Shown: positions 46,443 to 54,502, counted from the stretch's first letter. The stretch: DNA of 64,000 nt from Aureimonas ureilytica DSM 18598 = NBRC 106430 (GCF_000382705.1 NZ_ARQE01000004.1:156197-220196); one strand, 5' to 3'. Program-made: numbers and translations. The notes: generated by a model from the sequence alone, not told the origin.

Positions 46443-47294
46443 TTATCGCATGGCCGAGGCGCCGGTCTCGTTGAGGCGCGCGAGCACCTCCTGCGAGGGC
46501 TCGCCATTCACGTCGAGACTTTCCAGCGCCTGGAAGGTGCGGATGGCTGCGCGCGTGCGCTCGCCGAGAATGCCGTCGGCCTTCAGGTCCGCCACCCGCG
46601 CTTCGGCGAGCTTGGCCTGAATCTGGCGCACGAGTTCGCTCGAGCCGTCAGAGCCGATGCCGCCGGTGGACCCGAGGTCCACATTGCCCCCGCCCGCCAG
46701 CTGCGCGATCGGATCGTCGGCGAGCGAGGCCGGCGGGTTGGCCGCCTGCCGCAGCTGCGACAGAAGCAGCGGCGTCGCCATGCCGTCCACCTTCAGCCCG
46801 CGGGCGGACTGGAAGTCGCGGATCGCCATGTCGGTCGCCTGACCGGCGCGCCCGTCGATCTCGGCCGTGTAATAGCCTTGCCTGGACAGGAGCTGCTGGG
46901 CTTCCTTCACGAGCGGAAAGGGCACGATGCGCGGGTCGTTGGCGATCACCGGCTCGGCCACCGCCGCGCGCGACACCGGGATGGGCGCGGCCTGGGCCGG
47001 GCTCGTCAGCTGCGCGGAGGCAAGGCGCGTCGTGTCGGCGCCGCGCGTCACGAGCATGGGATGCGCGTGGCGTCCGGCCTGCCGGTTGAGCGCGTTGTCG
47101 GCCACGATTCCGGCCAGCGTCGAGAACAAGGCGAGGCTGCCGAACAGGACGGGACGGGCGGCGACGATCCGCGCCCCGGCGAGAAGCGCGAGGGCTCCGG
47201 CGCGGCCTGCCGCCGCGCCCAGACCGTCGGACCGTTCAGGCCGAGCGGCGGGTCGGGAAGACTTGCGAGGAGAGACTGGCTTTTTGGCGGGCAT
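46443..47294 (-). CDS. Peptidoglycan-binding-domain protein
   Basis: 283 residues. A basic N-terminus and one membrane helix (VLFGSLALFSTLAGIVADNA) anchor a periplasmic region with two PG_binding_1 repeats: LVKEAQQLLSRQGYYTAEID-GRAG with IRDFQSARGL, and LVRQIQAKLAEARVADLKAD with GILGERTRAAIRTFQ. It probably docks to the cell wall. The start lies 59 bases inside the kinase gene, so the two are coupled, suggesting a link between this kinase and cell wall or polarity. Confidence 0.88.
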   Translation of the reverse strand: MPAKKPVSPRKSSRPAARPERSDGLGAAAGRAGALALLAGARIVAARPVLFGSLALFSTLAGIVADNALNRQAGRHAHPMLVTRGADTTRLASAQLTSPAQAAPIPVSRAAVAEPVIANDPRIVPFPLVKEAQQLLSRQGYYTAEIDGRAGQATDMAIRDFQSARGLKVDGMATPLLLSQLRQAANPPASLADDPIAQLAGGGNVDLGSTGGIGSDGSSELVRQIQAKLAEARVADLKADGILGERTRAAIRTFQALESLDVNGEPSQEVLARLNETGASAMR

Positions 47295-48969
47295 GGGTCA
47301 GGGCAACGACATTTTCGGGAGGGGTTTCGCCGAAGCGCGGGCGCTCGGCACAATCGGTGGGGATGCGCACCGTGACGGTGGTGCCGCGTCCCTCTTGGCT
47401 CTCGATCTCCATGGTTCCGTGGTGAAGTTCGGCAAAGCCCCGCACGAGCGACAGGCCGAGGCCGGTTCCCTCGTAGCGACGGCTGGGGCCCTGCGACAGC
47501 TGGACGAAGGGCCGTCCGAGGCGGGCGATGTCGGCCTCGGCGATGCCGATTCCGGTATCCGACACTGCGAGCACGAGTTCGTCCTTCTCGACCCGCGCGC
47601 TGAGGCACACCGTGCCCGCATCCGTGAACTTCACGGCATTGGCGAGGAGATTGACGAGTATCTGTCGGCAGACGCGCCGGTCGGCGGTCACGCATTCGGC
47701 CGGCTCGCCGGTGCGGACCACGAGCCGCAGCCCCTTGCGATCCGCCTCGCCGCCGATCATCTCGGCCGCCGCGCGCGCCACGTGAGCCACGGAAAAGCTT
47801 TCCATGGCCAGATCGTAGCGACCCGCCTCGATCTTGGACATGTCGAGAAGGCCGTTGACGATGTCGAGGAGATGTTGCCCGGAGCGATGGATCAGGCCGA
47901 CATATTCCTTCTGACGCGGGTCGGAGAAGGGGCCGAACGTCTCGCGGTCGAGCAGTTCCGAAAAGCCGATGATGGCGTTGAGGGGCGTGCGCAGCTCGTG
48001 CGAGATCGTCGCGAGAAAGGCGCTTTGGGCGCGCGTCGCGGAGGTCTCGCCCTCCTCGGCGCCGGCCGGCTCATTCTCGCCTTCGGGCAGATGCGCTTCG
48101 ACCTGCAGGAGCTCGCCCTCGGCCGAGCGGCACGGAACGAGGCGCACGGGCGTCGCGCGGAAGGAGCCCGGCTCCTCGCCACGCAGGCGCAGCGAAAGCT
48201 CGCTCTCGCCCCGCCCGTGGCGCATGGCGTCGAGCACCTTCAGGAAGGCCACCCGGTCGAGAAGATGAAGCCGCTGGCTAAAGGCCGAGCCCGCGCCCGC
48301 GCCGCCAAGAACGCGGCCTTCCGCGTCGAGAAGCACGATCGAGGCGGTGCGATCCTCTTCGGTCTCCCGTGCCGGGCGCACGGCGAGGCGATGCAGGACG
48401 AAACCGGCATAGGCGGTGATCAGCGGCAGCGCGAGCGTGGTGCCGGCAAAGCCCTGGTCGCTCGGTCCGAGCCCGTGCAGCGACAGGAAGCCGACGAGAC
48501 CGGCGCCGAGAAACACCGCCGGCAGCATGAGCCGGAACAGGAGGCGCTGGCCCGCGAGCCGCGCTTCCACCGGGCCGATCGCCAGCAGCGTCAGCGGCCA
48601 GAAACTGTCGATCTCGACCGAAAGAACCGCCAGGAGCGCCGCGAGAAGCGTGTAGAGACCGGCCGCCGCAAGGTCCGTCTCGCCACTCGCGGCCACGGCC
48701 ACGGCCGACAGAAGCGCGCCGAAGCCGAGCACGGCGACGGAGGCGATCGCCGGCGTGCCGAAGCCGGCCATGCCGAGCGCGGGAGCGGCCAGGGCGCAGA
48801 CGAGACCCGCGAGCACCAGGGCGCCGCAGATCGAGGCGAGCCGGCGCTTGGCCGCACGGCTGGAAGCGGGAGGGTCGATCATCGCCTGGCAGCGGTCGGC
48901 CCATGCCTTGCCCGCGCGGCGAAGGACGCCTGCATGTCCCTCGGTGTGCGCGTTGTCCAATGGAATCAT
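47236..48969 (-). CDS. Multi-pass membrane histidine kinase, DivJ/PleC family (DivJ candidate)
   Basis: 577 residues from ATG 48969. About six transmembrane helices lie within residues 40-175, then a PAS-like segment (about 190-260), HisKA (ATISHELRTPLNAIIGFSEL) and HATPase (NLLANAVKFT, SDTGIGIAEA, GTGLGLSLV) domains. The H-box plus LDRETFGPFSDPRQKEYVGL is that of the DivJ/PleC group acting on DivK. Multi-pass N-terminal architecture and the downstream peptidoglycan-binding gene point to DivJ. A perfect CtrA box lies 174 bases upstream. Kinase certain; DivJ identity inferred. Confidence 0.87.
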   Translation of the reverse strand: MIPLDNAHTEGHAGVLRRAGKAWADRCQAMIDPPASSRAAKRRLASICGALVLAGLVCALAAPALGMAGFGTPAIASVAVLGFGALLSAVAVAASGETDLAAAGLYTLLAALLAVLSVEIDSFWPLTLLAIGPVEARLAGQRLLFRLMLPAVFLGAGLVGFLSLHGLGPSDQGFAGTTLALPLITAYAGFVLHRLAVRPARETEEDRTASIVLLDAEGRVLGGAGAGSAFSQRLHLLDRVAFLKVLDAMRHGRGESELSLRLRGEEPGSFRATPVRLVPCRSAEGELLQVEAHLPEGENEPAGAEEGETSATRAQSAFLATISHELRTPLNAIIGFSELLDRETFGPFSDPRQKEYVGLIHRSGQHLLDIVNGLLDMSKIEAGRYDLAMESFSVAHVARAAAEMIGGEADRKGLRLVVRTGEPAECVTADRRVCRQILVNLLANAVKFTDAGTVCLSARVEKDELVLAVSDTGIGIAEADIARLGRPFVQLSQGPSRRYEGTGLGLSLVRGFAELHHGTMEIESQEGRGTTVTVRIPTDCAERPRFGETPPENVVALTHARQKASLSSQVFPTRRSA

Positions 48970-49052
48970 TATCGATCCACGTCTCTGGTCGGGGCATCCG
49001 GCGTCGTCATGACGCCACCGTACCGTCATTCAAGATGGGACCGATCTTGGCT

Positions 49053-49066
49053 CTTAACCTTTTAAG
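49053..49066. promoter_or_regulatory. Palindrome CTTAA-N4-TTAAG
   Basis: Perfect 5-bp arms with a CCTT spacer, 84 bases upstream of the DivJ-like start. It may be a regulator site or part of a promoter. Confidence 0.3.
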
Positions 49067-49142
49067 GAAGGCATAAACGGCGCGCCGGGATCGCGCGAAG
49101 GTGACATCGGAGCCTCATCCCCGGCGCGATCTCGCGCCATGG

Positions 49143-49157
49143 TTAACCGTCGATTAA
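49143..49157. promoter_or_regulatory. Perfect CtrA binding box
   Basis: TTAA-CCGTCGA-TTAA matches TTAA-N7-TTAA, the consensus of the cell-cycle regulator CtrA. TTAA is rare in this GC-rich window (about half a dozen occurrences noticed), so a chance double occurrence at exactly seven bases is unlikely. Confidence 0.7.
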
Positions 49158-49326
49158 CGACGGATTTTCCGATGCTTAGCCGCTTGCCCTCTGTGGCGAG
49201 AACGCCAATTCAGCCCTGTTTTTCCGTGACTTGCGCCTGCGACCCCTCGCAATTCGACGCGAATTGAAGGCAAATTGGACGCGACGCGATCATCAACCGG
49301 AACCGGGTCCCACGGGTCTTTCCACC

Positions 49327-50145
49327 ATGCGCTTCCTCATCAAGCTCGCTCTTCTCGTCGGCCTGGTGGCGCTGTTCCTGCCGGGACGGCCCAAGGACGG
49401 CGCGCCGGGCGATCCGGGCCTGTCGCCGGTCGTGCTTCTCTACGGCGTGCAGCAGGCCTTCACCGATCTCGGCGGCTTCTGCGACCGCTCGCCGGCGGCC
49501 TGCGCCACGGCGCGCGACGCGGCGAGCTTCGTGGGCGAGCGCATCGCCGAGGGCGCGGCGATCGGCTATGCGATGGTGCGCGACAAGATCGCGCCTCACG
49601 CGGGTGAGCCGGCGCGCGCGGTCGAGGACCCCTACCCCGCCCCTCGCTCCTACAGCCCGCCCGCGCCCGGACGCGACGGCGGCAACGGGGGCGACATCGT
49701 GACCGGCGCCCTTTCGCCCGGCAACGCCGCCGGCGGTCCCGCGCAGACCCGCGCGGCTCTCTCGGCCTCGCCGCAGGTCGAGCGCCCGGCTTCGGCGCGC
49801 CCGGCAGCCGGCGAGCCGGCCGGCTCCACGCCCGCCACCGAGTTCCGCCCGCCGCAGCCCTATCGCCAGCCGATCTCGCCGGGTTCGACGCCCGCCGCCA
49901 AGGCCGCGCCGGCCAAGCCCGCCCCTCAGTCGGCCAAGGCGCACGCGAAGGAAGCAACGCCCGCCAGGGAGCCGGCTCGCACCGCCGCGATCGCGCCGCC
50001 GCAGCTCGACCATGTGCCGGGCAGCCCCAAGCCGTTCCGTATGCCCGCCATGGCCGGCGGCGCGCGCGAGGCCCTGCATCCGATGCCGCTCGAGATCATT
50101 CCCCCTGAGCGCGCGCCCGTGCCGCGTTTCGCGCCCCGCGCCTGA
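49327..50145 (+). CDS. DUF5330 family exported/membrane protein
   Basis: 272 residues from ATG 49327. An N-terminal helix (FLIKLALLVGLVALFLPG) is followed by the DUF5330 core with VVLLYGVQQAFTDLGGFCDR, SPAACATARDAASFVGERIA. The remaining ~170 residues are Pro/Ala-rich and probably disordered, ending PFRMPAMAGG and RAPVPRFAPRA. Function unknown. It is divergent from the DivJ-like kinase with a CtrA box between. Confidence 0.82.
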   Translation: MRFLIKLALLVGLVALFLPGRPKDGAPGDPGLSPVVLLYGVQQAFTDLGGFCDRSPAACATARDAASFVGERIAEGAAIGYAMVRDKIAPHAGEPARAVEDPYPAPRSYSPPAPGRDGGNGGDIVTGALSPGNAAGGPAQTRAALSASPQVERPASARPAAGEPAGSTPATEFRPPQPYRQPISPGSTPAAKAAPAKPAPQSAKAHAKEATPAREPARTAAIAPPQLDHVPGSPKPFRMPAMAGGAREALHPMPLEIIPPERAPVPRFAPRA

Positions 50146-50210
50146 CAAGCGCCCCCGCTCTCCATATATGGGGGCAAACAGGCGGGCGCGGCGCGAAGGG
50201 AATCGGCAGC

Positions 50211-50639
50211 ATGAGAACGATCGACGACATCCGGACGGACTTCGAGCTTCTGGACGATTGGGAAGATCGCTATCGCTACGTGATCGAACTCGGGCGCGAG
50301 CTGCCGCCCATGCCCGAGGAAGACCGCAACGAGCACACCAAGGTCCCGGGCTGCGTCAGTCAGGTCTGGCTGACCAGCCAGAGCGACGGGGCGAGCCCGC
50401 CGCATCTGACCTTCCGGGGCGAATCGGACGCCCATATCGTGCGCGGCCTCGTCGCCATCGCGCTCGCGCTTTATTCCGGCCGCAGCGCGCCCGAGATTCT
50501 CGAAACCGAAGCCGAGACGATCTTCAAGAACCTTGGCCTGAAGGAGCACCTGACGCCGCAGCGCTCCAACGGCCTTCGCTCCATGGTGGCCCGCATCCAG
50601 AGCGACGCGAAGGCCGCGATGGACGCGGCCGCCGCCTGA
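50211..50639 (+). CDS. sufE: Cysteine desulfuration protein SufE
   Basis: 142 residues. DDWEDRYRYVIELGRELPPM, then the active-site C48 in KVPGCVSQVWL, and ALALYSGRSAPEILE are SufE hallmarks. It accepts sulfur from the SufS desulfurase for Fe-S cluster assembly in the cytoplasm. The suf operon itself is elsewhere, as usual in alphaproteobacteria. Converges on the DUF6456 gene with no gap. Confidence 0.95.
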   Translation: MRTIDDIRTDFELLDDWEDRYRYVIELGRELPPMPEEDRNEHTKVPGCVSQVWLTSQSDGASPPHLTFRGESDAHIVRGLVAIALALYSGRSAPEILETEAETIFKNLGLKEHLTPQRSNGLRSMVARIQSDAKAAMDAAAA

Positions 50640-51122
50640 TCAGGGCGCGCCCGCCTCGCCCGCCTTCCAGCCGCGCAGCGTGCCGCGCCCCTCACCCGCC
50701 CGGTGAACCAGCCCGTAATGACGGGCGAGCGCGCCGAGCCCGGCCTTGAGCAGGAGTTTGGCCGAGCGCACCGGCCATTGCCGCTCGCGCTCCACCTGTT
50801 CCGTGCCCTTCAGGAAGCAGCAGACATCCACGAGAATGCCGGAGAGTTCCGGCCCGACGGCGTCGAGCGCGGCGCCGACGCGCTGGCGCGAATCGAGCGC
50901 CGCATCGCCGAGATCGGAGCCCGCCGCGCGGCTTCCCCCGCCACCCGGCGGCCGGTCCCAGCGCTGCGTGACGCTCGGCATCAGGGCGCCCCGCGTCCAG
51001 TCCCGCCGCAACCGCTCGCCCGCTTCCGCCTCGGGCGCGGACAACCAGGGCGTGCCGTCCGGCCCGCGCCTTGTCGCCAGACGCGCCAGGGGCGATTCGT
51101 CGCTGATGGTTCGAGACGTCAT
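50640..51122 (-). CDS. DUF6456 domain protein (putative DNA-binding)
   Basis: 160 residues from ATG 51122. SPLARLATRRGPDGTPWLSA, EAEAGERLRRDWTRGALMP and VGPELSGILVDVCCFLKGTE with AKLLLKAGLGALARHYGL are DUF6456 features. The domain is found at the C-terminus of helix-turn-helix proteins in alphaproteobacteria. Its stop abuts sufE. It lies 8 bases downstream of the DnaA-domain gene and is probably co-transcribed with it. Confidence 0.82.
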   Translation of the reverse strand: MTSRTISDESPLARLATRRGPDGTPWLSAPEAEAGERLRRDWTRGALMPSVTQRWDRPPGGGGSRAAGSDLGDAALDSRQRVGAALDAVGPELSGILVDVCCFLKGTEQVERERQWPVRSAKLLLKAGLGALARHYGLVHRAGEGRGTLRGWKAGEAGAP

Positions 51123-51130
51123 GAGCCGAG

Positions 51131-51529
51131 TTACTCCTTGTCTTCGTTGGGAACGGTGAGGCGGCGGCAGGCGCGCGCCAGCGATTCCATGCGCGTGAGC
51201 AGCCGGTCGAAATCGGCGTCGTCGCGCTGGTTCTCGATCCGCTGCAAGGCGTAGCCGACGCTGGAGCGATCCCGCCCGAAGCCCTCGGCCACGAGAAGCG
51301 GGGGAAGCTGAAAGGCGACATGGGCCAGATAGATGGCCGTGTGGCGGGCATGGGCGATGTCGGCCCGCGCGCGCCGCGCCGACAGGATGTCCTCGGCCGG
51401 AATGCCGAGAAAGGCCGCGACGATCTCGGCCGCCACATGGCACTGCAACCGGCGCTGAACCGGCGAGACGGGCAGGAAGCAGGGATGCGACCGGGCCCCC
51501 TGATTCGGCCGATGGCGGTGGATGGACAT
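51131..51529 (-). CDS. DnaA domain IV-like helix-turn-helix protein
   Basis: 132 residues from ATG 51529, with GAGGAG four bases upstream. Residues 32-100 match the DnaA DNA-binding domain: VAAEIVAAFLGIPAEDILSA, ADIAHARHTAIYLAHV and FGRDRSSVGYALQRIE. The AAA+ ATPase part of DnaA is absent. The base-contacting motif normally GRDHTTV is GRDRSSV (85-91), so DnaA-box recognition may be altered. It may compete with or fine-tune DnaA. Upstream lie an SOS box and DnaA-box-like sequences. Confidence 0.85.
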   Translation of the reverse strand: MSIHRHRPNQGARSHPCFLPVSPVQRRLQCHVAAEIVAAFLGIPAEDILSARRARADIAHARHTAIYLAHVAFQLPPLLVAEGFGRDRSSVGYALQRIENQRDDADFDRLLTRMESLARACRRLTVPNEDKE

Positions 51530-51753
51530 GAGGCTCCTCGCTGCAGACACAGGGCGACAGGCTACGGCCGATCCGTCGTTGTAGGATTATTTTCTTATCT
51601 GTTCTCTTTTTGTTCTAGCATCAAACCCCTGCGCTCCAAGGGTTTCGGCCGGACTTTTCCACAAGCGCGACGCGAAATTCCGGCCAACTTATCCCCGCGT
51701 CCGCCACTGGCCGCACCCTGAAGGCCGTTTCCGCTTCAGGGAGTGTCCCCGCC
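51530..51753. promoter_or_regulatory. AT-rich intergenic region with SOS box and DnaA-box-like sequences
   Basis: An AT-rich tract (about 51578-51618) contains GTTC-N7-GTTC at 51601-51615. DnaA-box-like 9-mers follow: TTTTCCACA (51655-51663, 8/9 to TTATCCACA) and TTATCCCCG (51689-51697, 7/9). It separates the DnaA-domain gene from a divergent hypothetical gene. Confidence 0.55.
51601..51615. promoter_or_regulatory. LexA-type SOS box (GTTC-N7-GTTC)
   Basis: GTTC-TCTTTTT-GTTC matches the alphaproteobacterial LexA direct-repeat consensus exactly. It lies 72 bases upstream of the DnaA-domain start and 139 upstream of the divergent gene. Confidence 0.6.
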
Positions 51754-52230
51754 ATGTCGTCCGTCCCCTTCGCCAGCGCGATCGATCGCTTCGAGGCGCG
51801 CCTGCGCCAGTCCGCCGAGATGTTCGCGGCCCGCAGCCTCGGCCCTGGGGCATCCTCGGACAGCGCGGCGCTCGGCTTTGCCCGCCGCTACGGCTTTCTG
51901 GAGGGCGAGCCGACGAGCCTTGCCACCCTCGGGGCCGCGACGCGCCGCGCGCTCAAAGCAAGGCTGGAGGAGGAGAACCGGCGACTTGCCCGCGCCGCGC
52001 GCCGCAATGCGCCGGGCTACGATCTCGGCCGCCACATCGCCCTGCGCCGCGCCCTGAACGCGCTCGCGCCGGACGAAAGTCAGATCGCCGCCCCGCCGGT
52101 GCCGACGGCCGACAAGCCCCTGTCGGGCCGCGAGTTGAACACGTGCTTTCGCCGTCACGGCCCGCGCGCGGCGCCGCCGGAGCGCAAGAGCGTCAGTCCG
52201 GCTCGGCGCCCGATGGCCCGAGCCGGCTGA
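51754..52230 (+). CDS. Conserved hypothetical protein, helical
   Basis: 158 residues from ATG 51754. ASAIDRFEARLRQSAEMFAA and ATRRALKARLEEENRRLARA, then NAPGYDLGRHIALRRALNAL are helical and charged. The Arg-rich C-terminus overlaps the end of the ModE-like gene on the other strand by 38 bases. I recognise no named domain. The sequence is too varied to be a shadow, and no better frame exists here. It could be under the same SOS box as its neighbour. Confidence 0.6.
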   Translation: MSSVPFASAIDRFEARLRQSAEMFAARSLGPGASSDSAALGFARRYGFLEGEPTSLATLGAATRRALKARLEEENRRLARAARRNAPGYDLGRHIALRRALNALAPDESQIAAPPVPTADKPLSGRELNTCFRRHGPRAAPPERKSVSPARRPMARAG

Positions 52231-52594
52231 GAAGCGCTTCGAGGTCGGCGGCGATGGCGCGGTCGCTCGCCGCCTGCATCTGCCGATAGCGCGCGACGAC
52301 CTCGTCTCCGAACGCGGTCAGCCGCGCCCCGCCATGGCCCGCCCCGCCCCGGTGCATCTCGACCAGCGGGGCGTCGAACGTGGCGTTCAACTCTTCCACC
52401 AGTGTCCAGGCGCGCTTGTAGCTCATGCCCATGCGCCGCCCGGCCGCCGCGATCGAGCCGGTCGCGCCGATCCCTTCCAGGAGATCGACCCGGCCGGGAC
52501 CGAGCACCTGCTTGTCGCCGAACACGAAGCGCAGGCGCGTGACGTGAGACGCCAGGCGCGGGGAAGCTGCGGGAGAGTTCGCGTCGTCGTCCAT
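52193..52594 (-). CDS. ModE-like winged-helix regulator (N-terminal domain only)
   Basis: 133 residues. RVDLLEGIGATGSIAAAGRR followed by MGMSYKRAWTLVEELNATF is the LysR/ModE-type winged helix. GGAGHGGARLTAFGDEVVARY is the conserved ModE wing. The molybdate-binding TOBE domains of full ModE are absent, as in many alphaproteobacterial forms. It may control molybdenum-related genes; a PaoABC-type molybdoenzyme is encoded 4 kb away but no direct link is visible. Confidence 0.87.
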   Translation of the reverse strand: MDDDANSPAASPRLASHVTRLRFVFGDKQVLGPGRVDLLEGIGATGSIAAAGRRMGMSYKRAWTLVEELNATFDAPLVEMHRGGAGHGGARLTAFGDEVVARYRQMQAASDRAIAADLEALLSRLGPSGAEPD

Positions 52595-52665
52595 CGGGGT
52601 CTCGCGTTCCGTCGCCCTTTGTAGCGAGCGGGGCGGCGGATCGCGAGAGCCCCTTGCATCCTGCG

Positions 52666-53349
52666 TCAGTCGTTGTGGACGCGGTAATGCAGCTTCACGA
52701 TGCCCCGCTCCCCCGGCTCGCAGGACAGAAGCTCCAGCTTGCGCGAGCCGCGCCAGTCCGGCCGGATGTCGAACAGGCTCGGCGCGTCCGGCCGCCCGTC
52801 CGTCAGCGGCAGGACGAACTGCACGATCTCGTCGACCAGCCCCGCATTCAGCACCGACCCGTTGACCCCGCCCCCGCCTTCCAGAAGCAGGCGCCTGATG
52901 CCGAGATCGCGGGCAAGCGTATCCATGACATCAGTGAAATCGATCTCGTCCCGGCCGCCGAAAATGTAGGACACGCCGCGCTTGCGCAGAAAGGCGAGGT
53001 AATCGTCCGGAACGCCATCACCGAGAATGGCGACGAAATGCTCGCCGTCGATGTTGTCGCGCTTCCAGTTCAGCTTGCCGGAGCGATCCACCGCGATGGC
53101 GAACTTGCCGGCATCGGGCTGCGCGTACCAGTTCGTGCGCTCGATCGGCCCGGTGGCGAGCCCGCGCTCCCATTCGCCGCCCGCGTCGAAATCCTCCTCC
53201 ATCGTCACGCGGCCGACCAGCCAGGCCTCGCCCTTCAGCTCCTCATGGGCCGATTCGAAAATGTCGGAAGGCGCGTCGATCGCCCATCCGTCCGTCAGCA
53301 CGCGGCCGTCGACGGAGGTCATCATGAGGCAGAGAATATGAGGCTTCAC
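52666..53349 (-). CDS. RibD C-terminal/dihydrofolate reductase-like oxidoreductase
   Basis: 227 residues from GTG 53349 (MKPHILCLMMTSVDGRVLTD); a TTG two codons upstream is possible. The fold of the RibD C-terminal domain is indicated by TSVDGR, GRVTMEED and RLLLEGGGGVNGSVLNAGLV with DEIVQFVLPL. These NADPH-dependent proteins resemble pyrimidine reductases, but stand-alone forms have unknown substrates. It lies downstream of the alcohol dehydrogenase gene, behind a terminator. Confidence 0.85.
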   Translation of the reverse strand: MKPHILCLMMTSVDGRVLTDGWAIDAPSDIFESAHEELKGEAWLVGRVTMEEDFDAGGEWERGLATGPIERTNWYAQPDAGKFAIAVDRSGKLNWKRDNIDGEHFVAILGDGVPDDYLAFLRKRGVSYIFGGRDEIDFTDVMDTLARDLGIRRLLLEGGGGVNGSVLNAGLVDEIVQFVLPLTDGRPDAPSLFDIRPDWRGSRKLELLSCEPGERGIVKLHYRVHND

Positions 53350-53385
53350 AGGCAATCGCTTTCGTCAGGGAGAAGAGAAAACGAA

Positions 53386-53409
53386 AACGCCGGCCCGAAG
53401 GCCGGCGTT
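53386..53409 (-). terminator. Intrinsic terminator of the alcohol dehydrogenase gene
   Basis: AACGCCGGCC pairs perfectly with GGCCGGCGTT around a four-base loop, followed on the minus strand by TTCGTTTTC. It lies 25 bases after the gene stop. Confidence 0.85.
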
Positions 53410-53434
53410 CCGGATGTCGACGACAGGAGGCGCG

Positions 53435-54502
53435 TCAGGCCGCCTGCCTGGTCTCGGCGAGCGAGGCCATGTCGATCACGAAGCGATAGTGGACATCGCC
53501 CTTCACCGTGCGATCGAAGGCTTCGTTGATCTCGGCGATCTTGATCGTCTCGATATCGCAGGAAATCCCGTGCTCGGCGCAGAAGTCGAGCATTTCCTGC
53601 GTTTCGGCGATGCCGCCGATCAAGGAGCCGATCACCGACTTGCGGCCGAGGATCAGATTGACGCCGCTCACCGGCGGGTCGAGCGGGCCGATCACGCCGA
53701 CGATGATATGCGTGCCGTCGCGCTTCAGCGTCGAAATATAGGGATTGAGGTCGTGCGGCACGGGCACCGTGTCGAGGATGAAGTCGAACGAGCCGGCCAC
53801 GGCCTGCATCTGCGCCTCGTCGGTGGAAAGCACGACATTGGTGCAGCCGAGTTCGCGCGCTTCGGCTTCCTTGGCGGGCGAGCGGGTGAACAGCGTCACC
53901 TCCGCGCCCATGGCGACGCCGAACTTGATCCCCATGTGGCCGAGACCGCCGAGGCCGACCACGGCGAGCTTGTGGCCCTTGGCGAGACCCACATGCTTCA
54001 GCGGCGAATAGGTCGTGATGCCCGCGCACAGAAGCGGCGCGGCAGCGGCGAGATCGAGAGTCTCGGGCATGCGCAGAACGAACTTGTCGCGAACGATGAT
54101 CTGGTCGCTATAGCCGCCATAGGTCGTCTGGCCGTCGCGGCGGTCCTTGTCGGCATAGGTCTGCGTCATGCCGTTTTCGCAGTATTGCTCCAGCCCGTCC
54201 GCGCAGGACGAGCAATCCTGGCAGGAATCGACCATGCAGCCGACGCCGACCTTGTCGCCCACCTTGTAGCCGGTGACGGCCGAGCCGACCTCGGCGACGC
54301 GGCCGACGATCTCGTGGCCGGGAACCAGCGGATAGCTCGCCCAACCCCAGTCGTTGCGAGCCTGATGGATGTCGGAATGGCAGACGCCGCAATGGGTGAT
54401 CTCGATGCGGACGTCGTCCTCGCGAAGGTCGCGTCGCTCGAAGCTCCAGGGCTTCATCGGAGCGCCGGCTTCCGTGCAGGCAAAACCGTAGCTGGGTGTC
54501 AT
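53435..54502 (-). CDS. NAD(P)-dependent zinc alcohol dehydrogenase (YahK/cinnamyl-ADH type)
   Basis: 355 residues. Catalytic zinc site THCGVCHSD and PGHEIVG, structural zinc cysteines in GCMVDSCQDCSSCADGLEQY, and the Rossmann motif VVGLGGLGHMG are present. The family reduces a wide range of aldehydes using NADPH. The C-terminus HYRFVIDMASL is typical. It may detoxify aldehydes; the specific substrate is unknown. Divergent from rbsK; ends with a strong terminator. Confidence 0.93.
   Translation of the reverse strand: MTPSYGFACTEAGAPMKPWSFERRDLREDDVRIEITHCGVCHSDIHQARNDWGWASYPLVPGHEIVGRVAEVGSAVTGYKVGDKVGVGCMVDSCQDCSSCADGLEQYCENGMTQTYADKDRRDGQTTYGGYSDQIIVRDKFVLRMPETLDLAAAAPLLCAGITTYSPLKHVGLAKGHKLAVVGLGGLGHMGIKFGVAMGAEVTLFTRSPAKEAEARELGCTNVVLSTDEAQMQAVAGSFDFILDTVPVPHDLNPYISTLKRDGTHIIVGVIGPLDPPVSGVNLILGRKSVIGSLIGGIAETQEMLDFCAEHGISCDIETIKIAEINEAFDRTVKGDVHYRFVIDMASLAETRQAA

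Larger units (their letters stand above)
48970..49326. other. Divergent regulatory region between DivJ-like kinase and DUF5330 genes
   Basis: About 355 bases, AT-rich for this genome. It holds the palindrome CTTAA-N4-TTAAG (49053-49066) and a perfect CtrA box (49143-49157). No gene is apparent. Confidence 0.6.

Noticed and set aside
51578-51700. Chromosomal replication origin
   Set aside because: AT-rich tract plus two imperfect DnaA boxes is suggestive, but too few boxes and no typical oriC neighbours (hemE, parAB, dnaA, gidA); kept only as a regulatory region.
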